Source: Baffinella frigidus (taxonomy: Eukaryota; Cryptophyceae; Cryptomonadales; Baffinellaceae). Taken from it: DNA of 14,374 nucleotides. The position numbers and the translations under genes are program-made. How positions within the stretch are numbered: position 1 is the first letter of the stretch; every line of letters starts with the position of its first letter. Of this stretch, positions 6,890 through 12,538 are shown piece after piece. The notes under the pieces are model-generated. The model was not told the origin of the DNA. It made no database searches and worked only from the letters and a program-made list of their open reading frames with translations. The DNA is taken from contig MU646817.1 of the NCBI GenBank assembly GCA_026770585.1, forward strand, positions 309,077 through 323,450. The letters are read 5' to 3'.

Positions 6890-7290
6890 ACCTACGACCC
6901 TACGGTAAGCAATGGCGTAGGGACATAGGGGGGTTCCCACGGATGAGGTAACGGAGAGGCAGTTAGAATTAGGCGAAAAATCCCTTCGTAGCCCGCTGTG
7001 TGGTGATGATGGATTCTTCGAGATAAACCCGTATCACCTCAAAGCGCTGGGCGTGGCACGACTGCTGCCTGACTAGATAGCGTTCTGGTACTAAGCCTAT
7101 CATGTTTGATACCGTCCCAGTGCAAAACGTATCCAGGCCACTCAAGAGTTATGGCATTCTCAACGCGCAAAGGGGATGGCAAACTAGGGTCCAACACGCC
7201 AGTACTCGTCCAGGAGAATCCCGAATCACCCAACCGTCGTGTAATCAGTAATCGCGCAGGGGGGTCGCAGGCGTCGTGCAGCGCTCTTTG
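6890..7290. other. Foldback remnant, then unassigned sequence
   Basis: CCCTACGGTAAGCAATGGCG followed by TAGGG near 6897-6920 is a small hairpin of foldback-core type. From 6950 to 7290 both strands have open frames of about 64 codons (7106-7300 plus, 7039-7233 minus), but neither shows paired splice sites or a known motif. Confidence 0.35.
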
Positions 7291-7308
7291 TAAACCCTAA
7301 ACCCTGAG
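7291..7308 (-). repeat. Short C-rich telomere-like remnant
   Basis: TAAACCCTAAACCCTGA is one of few telomere-like blocks whose C-strand is on plus. It is opposite to the main arrays. Confidence 0.7.
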
Positions 7309-7386
7309 CCTCGTGACCTCCCCCCAAGAACTCGCCGAGGTTTGCCATGAGACGTGCTGGGTTTAAAGATTAGGGATCAGAGTTGA

Positions 7387-7554
7387 GGGCAAATTCATTC
7401 CTTTTTGCCTTTCGAGATCAATCGATACCTGCGGCAGGAGGCCCCTGAGCCCCTGCGCCCCTCCTCCTCCTCCGGCGAAGCTGACGAGCTTGACCTCGGA
7501 GATTGGGAGACGCGCGTAGACTTCCTTTGTCGCATCGATCATCTCTTTCTGTGA
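7387..7554 (+). CDS. Candidate plus-strand exon, 55 codons to a stop
   Basis: The frame is open from 7387 to a TGA at 7552-7554. A strong pyrimidine tract (TTCCTTTTTGCCTTTCGAG) lies inside and could mark an acceptor at 7416, after which the peptide reads INRYLRQEAPEPLRPSSSSG and EADELDLGDWETRVDFLCRI-DHLFL. Composition is protein-like: a basic start, Pro/Ser linker, acidic patch and aromatic end. CTTTCT|GTGAAG offers an alternative donor just before the stop. It is on the opposite strand to the coiled-coil exons, so would belong to another gene or be nested in an intron. No family recognised. Confidence 0.4.
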   Translation, partial: GQIHSFLPFEINRYLRQEAPEPLRPSSSSGEADELDLGDWETRVDFLCRIDHLFL

Positions 7555-7680
7555 AGGGTGTTTCGGGTGTAGGGGTTAGGGTTTAGGGGCTACAGGGGTA
7601 CCTCGCTCATAAGAAATTGCCCCCTAGGACCCTACAGTAGGCCTATGCCTAGGGCTCTATGGTGGACTTTCTGTGAAGGT
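7545..7680 (+). mobile_element. Truncated family 1 copy G plus telomere-like block
   Basis: TA-flanked CAGGGGTACCTCGCTCATAAG starts at 7593. The core is in reverse orientation (as copy C) and the right arm is lost near 7666. A telomere-like block (7561-7590) lies directly left. CTTTCTGTGAAGG occurs at both outer borders (7545 and 7667). Confidence 0.75.
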
Positions 7681-7934
7681 TCAGGGATTCGGGTTCGTGG
7701 TGGGCATGTTGGCACAAAAGGCTTGAGAAGCGGGACAGATTCTGAATTCTTGTTCCGAAATTAGATTCGAATGAAAGTGAGTTCACGATTTCTGATCAGA
7801 AGCGGGGATAGCTTTCGATGTTGCATGATTCAGTCGGAGACTCCCGAGTCTCGAAGTGAACCGTTCTGAACAGTTCCGAGTTCGTCCACCCTCCCCAAGG
7901 TTCAAACAACTTTCAAAGTGTGGCGGGATGAGAC
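7681..7934. other. No supported gene
   Basis: This is probably intron downstream of exon 7967-8038. The minus-strand open frame 7783-8079 spans it but is better explained as exon plus intron read-through. Confidence 0.4.
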
Positions 7935-7955
7935 CTGCAAGTTGACTTTGGTGAG
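7935..7955 (-). pseudogene. 3'-edge copy of exon 7967-8038
   Basis: 21 nt match the end of the intact exon with one change (CTCACCAAAGTCAACTTGCAG then GT). It lies immediately 3' and keeps a GT donor, so splicing could in principle choose between them. Confidence 0.75.
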
Positions 7956-7966
7956 CGGGGTGCGAC

Positions 7967-8038
7967 CTCCAAGTTGACTTTGGTGAGGCTTGCGTCCAAC
8001 GTGTACCGCCTCTGGCGGAGCTCGTGCGTCGCGTCGTC
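7967..8038 (-). CDS. Intact coiled-coil exon (24 codons)
   Basis: On the minus strand CAAATCTCTTTCTGCAG precedes GACGACGCGACG, and the exon ends AACTTGGAG|GTCGCA. It is 72 nt, phase 0-0, reading DDATHELRQRRYTLDA and SLTKVNLE. The polypyrimidine tract before the acceptor is good. Charged and leucine positions fit a helix. A 5'-part copy lies upstream at 8171-8222 and a 3'-part copy downstream at 7935-7955, both on the same strand. Product unrecognised. Confidence 0.65.
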
Positions 8039-8170
8039 CTGCAGAAAGAGATTTGATAGAAAAACGGTTTTAACATCAAACTTTATGGCAATGAAATTTA
8101 CTACACAGAACGAGTTTTACTAGTAATATTAAAGCGTTGGTGTAGTAATGTGCATTGAATCCAAACGCCT

Positions 8171-8222
8171 GGCTTGCGTCGAGCGTGTACCGCCTCTTGC
8201 AGAGCTCGTGTGTCGCGTCGTC
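8171..8222 (-). pseudogene. 5'-part copy of exon 7967-8038
   Basis: The acceptor TGCAG and about 52 nt starting GACGACGCGACACACGAGCT match the intact exon, then homology stops before the donor end. It lies on the 5' side in gene orientation. Confidence 0.75.
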
Positions 8223-8245
8223 CTGCACACTCAGGGCGCGTAGTC

Positions 8246-8360
8246 AGGGTAGGAGGGGATCATGGGGAACTCCGACCATGGCACTACATATACGTATACA
8301 GCGAGAGTAGACTGACAACGAGAGTCATGGTCGGAGTTCCCCATCATCCCCTCCTACCCT
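8246..8360. mobile_element. Long foldback, 35-bp arms
   Basis: 8246-8280 and 8326-8360 are inverted copies with one mismatch, starting AGGGTAGGAGGGGAT. The loop is 45 nt. No TA flank like families 1 and 2 is seen. It lies just outside the exon copy at 8171-8222. Confidence 0.85.
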
Positions 8361-8697
8361 CACTTCCCACACGCAGGGCGGAGCCGCGTTGGAAAAGTCA
8401 ACCGTTGAGAACCTAAAGTCAACTCCTGGGGCGGACCCGTCCATCCGTGGGGGAGTGCCCCGGATGAAGAGACTTATTCAACTTATGACGTGGGACCATA
8501 AACTTAAGGCGACCAGAGAGGGCTCGAATTAAGTGCTAACAATAAAACCTAAAGGTCCTAAAGGCTTCGGACGAGACTTGATCGTTTGACAACCCCCCGA
8601 TTTGAACCTCAGGGGGGGGCACGTGTCGACCACCCTAGTACAAACCCGGAAAACTGAGAGCAATGAAAGTACTTAACTTCTGGCAGCCGGGGGCCCG
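8361..8697. other. No supported gene
   Basis: A small C/G hairpin at about 8594-8619 (CCCCCCGATTTGAACCTCAG then a G-tract) is the only structure. Motifs AAGTCAACC and AAGTCAACTC near 8395-8427 echo the AAAGTCAACTT exon-edge sequence. Confidence 0.4.
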
Positions 8698-8802
8698 TAT
8701 CCCTCAAGTGGCGAGTAGGCGCATACGCCCTACCGTAGGGCCCGAGGAACTGCCTAGGACCTCTTGGGGGTCAATTATGACCCCCTCGCCACTTGAGGGA
8801 TA
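8698..8802 (-). mobile_element. Foldback MITE family 2, copy 3 (105 bp)
   Basis: Ends are TATCCCTCAAGTGGCGA and TCGCCACTTGAGGGATA, with TA at both borders. The core is inverted relative to copy 1. The inner stem GGGGGTCA/TGACCCCC around ATTA replaces GGCGGTCA/TGACCGCC of copy 1, with both arms changed together. Confidence 0.85.
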
Positions 8803-8868
8803 ATTGTGCTTAGTGAGCAGCGGCTTTTGTGGGTCAGGGACTGGGCAAGACACTGGATAGGATCCGAC

Positions 8869-8934
8869 CTTTGCCTTTTCGACGGCCAGGCTCTGCTCCA
8901 GGCTTTTGTTTTGCCGGTCGATTTCGTCCGACAG
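8869..8934 (-). CDS. Intact coiled-coil exon (22 codons)
   Basis: On the minus strand GTGGTTCCTGGTGGCAG precedes CTGTCGGACGAAATC, and the exon ends GCAAAG|GTCGGA. It is 66 nt, phase 0-0, reading LSDEIDRQNKSL and EQSLAVEKAK. Leucine/isoleucine spacing with flanking charged residues is typical of a coiled coil. No duplicated copies are seen nearby, unlike the other exons. Confidence 0.6.
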
Positions 8935-8968
8935 CTGCCACCAGGAACCACGTCTTCGTCACTTATAT

Positions 8969-9077
8969 TGGAAGTGTGAGATACGTGGAGTTGGGAACTG
9001 GGAAGTGTGAGCTACGTCGAGTTATATGGGAACTGTGAGATACGTTGAAATATGGGAACTGTGAGATACGTCGAGTG
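8969..9077. repeat. Minisatellite, four about 30-bp units
   Basis: Four imperfect units share GTGAGATACGTCGAG and TATGGGAACT. It lies in the presumed intron 5' of exon 8869-8934. Confidence 0.85.
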
Positions 9078-9236
9078 ACGAATGACTGCTGGCTACTCAG
9101 AAGCCGACGCTGCTGCCTGACACAAATATGTAGCATACGCGAATGTGTAGAAGTGGATCAGGAGACGATCCGACAGGTGCGGGGCGGGGGGGTCTCTCTC
9201 TCGGGTCGTATCCTCTTTATTACACTGAAGTGTAAG
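9078..9236. other. Unassigned, with a weak plus-strand frame
   Basis: A plus-strand frame (9045-9449) passes through and contains IRECVEVDQETIRQ followed by GTGCGG, a possible donor. The second half of that frame is family R repeat, so I do not call it. Confidence 0.3.
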
Positions 9237-9400
9237 CCGTTAGGTCCTTTAAGTTTTAATTTCGCCCAACATAAGCCCAACGCCACGCCCTTCCGTAGAA
9301 AGGACCTGCAGAAAAAGCAGTTTTGCTTTCGGATCGTGTTGAGCTCTCCACTGCGACCTGGCCCATGGCCGAGGCTCGCTACCTGTCTGACCGAGGCTCA
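9237..9400 (-). repeat. Dispersed repeat family R, copy 5
   Basis: It contains CCTTCCGTAGAAAGGACCTG, CAGAAAAAGCAGTTTTGCTT and TCGGATCGTGTTGAGCTCTC, matching copy 2. Confidence 0.75.
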
Positions 9401-9441
9401 CACTCTTGAATGGTGTGATAAAAAACAGGGCGGGAGGAGAC

Positions 9442-9479
9442 CTGCTTGAGCGTGATAACATGATCCTTGACCGCAGCTC
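9442..9479 (-). pseudogene. Copy of exon 9643-9693 with internal deletion
   Basis: Both edges remain (GCAG|GAGCTGCG and CTCAAGCAG|GTCTCC), but 13 nt are lost, shifting the frame. The acceptor edge GCAGCTCCTGCGTCTT (plus strand) is itself tandemly duplicated near 9474-9514. Confidence 0.7.
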
Positions 9480-9642
9480 CTGCGTCTTTCAATTAGCGCA
9501 GCTCCTGCGTCTTCCTATTATTTCTGCACTACTAAATGTATTGTTGTTCGGAATCCGCGCAAAGTTGACAGATTTGCGGGTGAGTTGACTTTGAAAAAGG
9601 GCAATTTGGTACGCAGACCATCGTCGCGTGGTGGGAGGAGAC

Positions 9643-9693
9643 CTGCTTGAGCTTGATAACCTGTTCTTTGGCCAGGCGCGCGAGACGCAGCTC
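9643..9693 (-). CDS. Intact coiled-coil exon (17 codons)
   Basis: On the minus strand GCTTTCTCGACGCAG precedes GAGCTGCGTCTCGCG, and the exon ends CTCAAGCAG|GTCTCC. It is 51 nt, phase 0-0, reading ELRLARLAKEQVIKLKQ, a clear amphipathic helix with Leu/Ile/Val every three to four residues. Two damaged copies flank it (9442-9479 and 9871-9920). Confidence 0.6.
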
Positions 9694-9786
9694 CTGCGTC
9701 GAGAAAGCACCCACCCGTGTCACAGCCTTATATGTGCAGTTTCATCCTTCCACGCCAGAGGGCTCGAGGTTAATGACTGTCTTATC

Positions 9787-9804
9787 TTCGCCAGATCTGG
9801 CGAA
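9787..9804. repeat. Perfect 18-bp palindrome
   Basis: TTCGCCAGATCTGGCGAA is fully self-complementary. It is isolated from the foldback families. Confidence 0.85.
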
Positions 9805-9870
9805 AGTCCCTTTAGAATCGTGCGGGTTTCCACCGAAAGTCAACAGTGGATGTTTCGAGGTCACTGGCGT

Positions 9871-9920
9871 GCTTGAGCTTGATAACCTGTTCCTTGGCCA
9901 TAACCTGCTTGATTCCTTCA
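9871..9920 (-). pseudogene. Damaged copy of exon 9643-9693
   Basis: ATGGCCAAGGAACAGGTTAT and CAAGCTCAAGCAC match the 3' half of the exon, but the donor CAG|GT has become CAC|GC. It lies 5' of the intact exon, an exception to the half-copy polarity seen elsewhere. Confidence 0.65.
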
Positions 9921-10021
9921 TCCACAGAATACGTTGTAAAACTATCAGAAGGAAACACTCGGCGTTTCGGATCAACCTGCTTGGCTTAAGGGCCTATCCA
10001 GCACCTGTTTCGAGAGTGACA

Positions 10022-10093
10022 AAGAAAAAGAAGAAGAAGAAGAAGAAGAAGAGATACAAAGAAGAAGAAGAAGAAGAAGAAGAAGAAGAAGAA
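10022..10093. repeat. AAG trinucleotide tract
   Basis: An (AAG)n tract with one short interruption. On the minus strand it reads CTT, so could act as a pyrimidine-rich intron stretch. A second AAG-rich tract lies at 10321-10362. Confidence 0.9.
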
Positions 10094-10121
10094 AAGCCCC
10101 ACACTGCGTGATGGAAGCAAC

Positions 10122-10140
10122 CTGCTTGGCTTCTTCGAGC
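10122..10140 (-). pseudogene. 3'-edge copy of exon 10489-10557
   Basis: GAAGAAGCCAAGCAG|GTTGC and about 20 nt of the following intron (GCTTCCATCACGCAGTGT) match the intact exon's donor end. It lies on the 3' side. Confidence 0.7.
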
Positions 10141-10241
10141 CACACTAATTATGGCTCATCCTTAAAGGTACTGAAGAGAACAAACGAGCAAATAGAAAGC
10201 CTTTAGGACGAGCCAGAACAAAACTGAGGCAGAGCTAGGAC

Positions 10242-10310
10242 CTACTTGGCTTCCTCGAGCTTGGCCTCGCCCTCTTCGCACCGCACGCTCTGCTCTGCCT
10301 CGTGGACCCC
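10242..10310 (-). pseudogene. Full-length dead copy of exon 10489-10557
   Basis: The length is exactly 69 nt like the intact exon, but the last codon is TAG (AAGTAG|GTCC) instead of CAG, and the acceptor AG is lost (CTCTTG before GGGGTCCAC). The peptide otherwise is VHEAEQSVRCEEGEAKLEEA. Confidence 0.75.
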
Positions 10311-10365
10311 CAAGAGTGATAAAGAAGAAGAATAAGAAGATGCTGATGATGAAGAAGAAGAAGAC

Positions 10366-10395
10366 CTGCTCGACTTCCTGGAGCTTGGCTTCGCC
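10366..10395 (-). pseudogene. 3'-half copy of exon 10489-10557
   Basis: GGCGAAGCCAAGCTCCAGGA then AGTCGAGCAG|GTCTTC matches the 3' half. Its 5' half is replaced by a block that is inverted relative to 11613-11648. Confidence 0.65.
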
Positions 10396-10428
10396 CCCCC
10401 CGCCCTCGGCCCTGCTCCTGAACCCTGG
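10393..10428 (-). repeat. Inverted partner of 11613-11648
   Basis: On minus it reads CCAGGGTTCAGGAGCAGGGC and then CGAGGGCGGGGGG, matching plus-strand 11613-11648. Confidence 0.75.
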
Positions 10429-10488
10429 GAACACCCCCAGACCCTAACCCCCTAAACTCGAAAGCCTACACTGCGTGATGGAAGCAAC

Positions 10489-10557
10489 CTGCTTGGCTTC
10501 CTCGAGCTTGGCTTCACCCTCCTCGCGCCGCAGGCTCTGCTCTGCCTCGTGGATCCC
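10489..10557 (-). CDS. Intact coiled-coil exon (23 codons)
   Basis: On the minus strand the telomere-like intron ends CCCTAAATCCCGCAG, followed by GGGATCCACGAGGCAGAG. The exon ends AAGCAG|GTTGCT. It is 69 nt, phase 0-0, reading GIHEAEQSLRREEGE and AKLEEAKQ, strongly charged and helical. It has five relatives nearby: 10122, 10242 and 10366 on the 3' side, and 10785 and 10968 on the 5' side. It is the only copy with both splice sites and an open frame. CTAAA in the preceding telomere-like repeat could serve as a branch site (inference). Confidence 0.65.
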
Positions 10558-10562
10558 CTGCG

Positions 10563-10784
10563 GGATTTAGGGTTCAGGGTTCAGGGTTTAGAGATTGGGG
10601 TTTGGGGTTTGGGGTTTGGGGTTTAGGGGTTGGGGTGTAGGGGCTAGACGTTTAGGGTGTTGGGTGTAGGGTGTTGGGTTGTAGGGTGTAGGGTGTAGGG
10701 TGTATTGTGTGGCGTGTAGGGTGCAGGGTGTAGGGTGTAGGATGTAGGGTGCAGGGTGTAAGGTTCAGGGTTCAGGGTTCAGGG
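10563..10784 (+). repeat. Telomere-variant array
   Basis: TTCAGGG, TTTGGGG, TGTAGGG and TGCAGGG heptads, G-rich on plus. It fills the space between the intact exon 10489-10557 and its copy at 10785. Confidence 0.9.
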
Positions 10785-10844
10785 TTCCTCGAGCTTGGCT
10801 TCACCCTCCTCGCGCCGCAGGCTCTGCTCTGCCTCGTGGATCCC
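10785..10844 (-). pseudogene. 5'-part copy of exon 10489-10557
   Basis: 60 of 69 nt with acceptor CCCCGCAG|GGGATCC are identical or nearly so. The donor end is missing and the exon runs directly into TTCAGGG repeats. It lies on the 5' side. Confidence 0.75.
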
Positions 10845-10852
10845 CTGCGGGG

Positions 10853-10967
10853 TTGAGGGTTCAGGAATCAGGGTTTAGGGTTTAGGGGTTAGGGTTTCGG
10901 GTTTCGGGTTTCGGGTTTACGGTTTATGGGTTAGGGTTTATGGTTTATGGTTCAGGGTTTAGGGTTT
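10853..10967 (+). repeat. Telomere-variant array
   Basis: TTTAGGG, TTTCGGG and TTTATGG units, between two copies of the same exon. Confidence 0.9.
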
Positions 10968-11022
10968 AGGCTTCGCCCTCTTCGCGCCCACAAGACAGGC
11001 TCTGCTCTGTCTTGTGGATCCC
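10968..11022 (-). pseudogene. 5'-part copy of exon 10489-10557 with new palindrome
   Basis: The acceptor CGGCAG|GGGATCCAC is present and the donor end is lost into TTTAGGG repeats. The middle has acquired CACAAGACAG (10989-10998), the exact complement of CTGTCTTGTG (11007-11016), which lengthens the copy and breaks the frame. Confidence 0.75.
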
Positions 11023-11027
11023 CTGCC

Positions 11028-11262
11028 GCGAGAGGGGTTGGGGTTGGCTTTGGGTTTGGGGGTTTGGGGTTTGGGGTTTGGGGTTTGGGGTTTGGGGGTT
11101 TGGGTTCGGGGGTGTGGGGGTTGGGGTTTGGGGTTTGGGTTTGGGTCTGGGTCTGGGTGTGGGTTTAGATTTGGGTTTGGGTTTGGGTTTGGGTTTGGGT
11201 TTGGGTTTGGGTTGGGGTTTGTGTCTATGTTTTGGTTTTTGGTTTGGGTTTGGGATTAGGGT
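11028..11262 (+). repeat. TTTGGGG/TTTGGG telomere-variant array
   Basis: Heptad GTTTGGG units pass into 6-bp TTTGGG units. The Gly-Leu/Gly-Phe open frames are repeat translations. Confidence 0.9.
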
Positions 11263-11510
11263 TTAAGGCGTAGGGTGTAGGGTGTAGGGTGTGGAGTGTA
11301 GGGTGTAGGGTGTAGGGTGTAGGGTGCAGGGTGTAGGGTGTGGGGCGTAGGGTGCAGGGTGTAGGGTGTAGGGTGTAGGGTGTAGGGTGTAGGGTGTAGG
11401 GTGTAGGGTGTAGCGTGTAGTGTGTAGCGTGCAGGGTGTATGGCGTAGGGTGTATGTAGGGAGTAGGGTGCAGGGTGTGGGGTGTAGGGTGTAGGGTTCA
11501 ACGTTCAGCA
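11263..11510 (+). repeat. TGTAGGG telomere-variant array
   Basis: A long TGTAGGG heptad array with TGCAGGG, TGTGGGG and GCGTAGG variants. The minus-strand YTLHPTP open frame is its translation. Confidence 0.92.
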
Positions 11511-11575
11511 TTCAGCGTTCAGCGTTCAGAGTTCCACGTTCAGGGCTGCGGGGCCCCAGCGGGGCGCGGCGCCTG
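11505..11575. repeat. Duplicate of 12249-12329 up to an exon donor
   Basis: CAGCATTCAGCGTTCAGCGT, CGTTCAGGGCTG and then a G/C-rich stretch leading to the exon edge CTGGGC match the sequence just 3' of exon 12327-12419. The duplicated unit therefore carries the exon's donor edge. Confidence 0.7.
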
Positions 11576-11830
11576 GGCAGAGGTTCAGGTTCCAAGGTCC
11601 AGCGTCTAGGGTCCAGGGTTCAGGAGCAGGGCCGAGGGCGGGGGGGGCGGCACCACGCCCCCCGCCCTCGGCCCGAATCGTTTAAAAAGACCTGAAAGTC
11701 ACTTTTCGGCCATATAAATGAGGGGGGGGCACCTGGGCAGAGGTTCAGGGTCCAGCGTCCAGGGGTCAGGGCTCAGTGTCCAGCATTCAGGGTCTAGGGC
11801 GGGGGGCGTAGCACCTGGGCAGACGTTGGA
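11573..11830 (-). pseudogene. Three donor-edge remnants of exon 12327-12419
   Basis: Short copies at 11573, 11733 and 11815 read (minus) TGCCCAG|GCGC, TGCCCAG|GTGC and TGCCCAG|GTGC. Each keeps only the last exon nucleotides plus the donor. All lie 3' of the intact exon. Confidence 0.55.
11629..11674. repeat. Strong GC palindrome
   Basis: 17-bp arms beginning GGGCCGAGGGCGGGGGG pair with CCCCCCGCCCTCGGCCC across a 12-nt loop. The left arm is part of the block also found inverted at 10393-10428. Confidence 0.85.
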
Positions 11831-11884
11831 GCCATTGGCTGGATATAGAGGGCCTATCCCCGGATAGTCCTCACAGGGGCGCAC
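11675..11884. other. TTCAGGG/GTCCAG degenerate repeats, no gene
   Basis: TTCAGGGTCCAGCGTC-type units and an isolated TATAAA (11713) are present. GAGGGCCTATCCCCGG near 11849 recurs at 1823. Confidence 0.5.
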
Positions 11885-11955
11885 CTGGGCGGAGGCGGCG
11901 TCGGCGCGCTTCTTGGCCATGGCGAGGCTGCTGCTCACCTTCTCTCCTTCCAGCG
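11885..11955 (-). pseudogene. 3'-part copy of exon 12327-12419
   Basis: About 71 nt match the 3' part of the intact exon (GTGAGCAGCAGCCTCGCCAT, then ending GCCCAG|GTGCGC). The 5' part is cut off and joined directly to TGTAGCG/TGTAGGG repeats. It lies on the 3' side and keeps the donor. Confidence 0.8.
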
Positions 11956-12250
11956 TGTAGCGTGTAGCATGGAGGGTGAAGGGCGTAGAGCGTATGTAGG
12001 GAGCAGGGTGTAGGGTGTAGGGTGTAGGGTGTAGGGTGTAGGGTGTAGGGTGTAGGGTGTAGGGTGTAGGGTGTAGCGTGTAGCGCGTAGCGTGTACGGT
12101 GAAGGGTGGATGGCGTAGGGCGTAGGGCGTAGGGCCTAGGGCGTATGTAGGGAGCAGGGTGCAGGGTGTGGGGTGTAGGGTGCAGGGAGCAGGGAGCAGG
12201 TTGCAGGGTGCAGGGTGTAGCATGTAGCGTGTAGCGTGTAGCACGCAGGG
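11956..12250 (+). repeat. TGTAGGG telomere-variant array, second block
   Basis: Perfect TGTAGGG heptads near 12008-12075 are flanked by TGTAGCG, GCGTAGGG and TGCAGGG variants. The long minus-strand open frame (11699-12343) is repeat translation plus an exon remnant. Confidence 0.92.
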
Positions 12251-12326
12251 TTCAGCGTTGAGCGTTGAGCATTCAGCGTTCAGCGTTCCGCGTTCAGGGC
12301 TGTGGGGGCCTGGGGGGGCGTGGCAC

Positions 12327-12419
12327 CTGGGCGGAAGCGGCATCGGCGCGCTTCTTGGCCATGGCGAGGCTGCTGCCCACCTTCTCTGCCTCCAGCGCCG
12401 TCTTTACTGCGATCTGTGC
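12327..12419 (-). CDS. Intact coiled-coil exon, Ala-rich (31 codons)
   Basis: On the minus strand CCGCACGCACCCGGCAG precedes GCACAGATCGCAGTA, and the exon ends TCCGCCCAG|GTGCCA. It is 93 nt, phase 0-0, reading AQIAVKTALEAEKVGSS and LAMAKKRADAASAQ. The alanine-, lysine- and glutamate-rich helix is typical of long coiled-coil or filament-like proteins. One long 3'-part copy and three donor-edge remnants lie on its 3' side. Product unrecognised. Confidence 0.68.
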
Positions 12420-12487
12420 CTGCCGGGTGCGTGCGGGGGGTGGGTATGAGCTTTGGCGCAGAAGGCGCGAGCTTTTGTGTACCGCAA

Positions 12488-12537
12488 GTGCCTAGTAGGC
12501 GCATACGCCCTACGGTAGGGTCCTAGGACCTGCCTGG
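12488..12537 (-). mobile_element. Foldback family 2, partial copy 4
   Basis: AAGTGCCTAGTAGGCGCATA and CGCCCTACGGTAGGG match the core of copy 3. The ends are lost. Confidence 0.7.
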
Positions 12538-12538
12538 G

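Noticed and set aside
8969-9077. Possible CRISPR-like regular repeat
   Set aside because: Four imperfect adjacent units with no distinct spacers and a eukaryotic context. It is a minisatellite.
9647-10111. 154-codon plus-strand open frame
   Set aside because: It ends in Lys and Glu runs from the AAG microsatellite and runs antisense across an exon and its copy. No motif is seen.
10947-11266. Gly-Phe/Gly-Leu-rich protein frames
   Set aside because: These are translations of TTTGGG and TTTGGGG arrays in three frames at once.
11699-12343. 214-codon minus-strand open frame
   Set aside because: Most of it is YTLHPTP repeats, the direct translation of TGTAGGG arrays. The only gene-like part is the truncated exon copy at 11885-11955.
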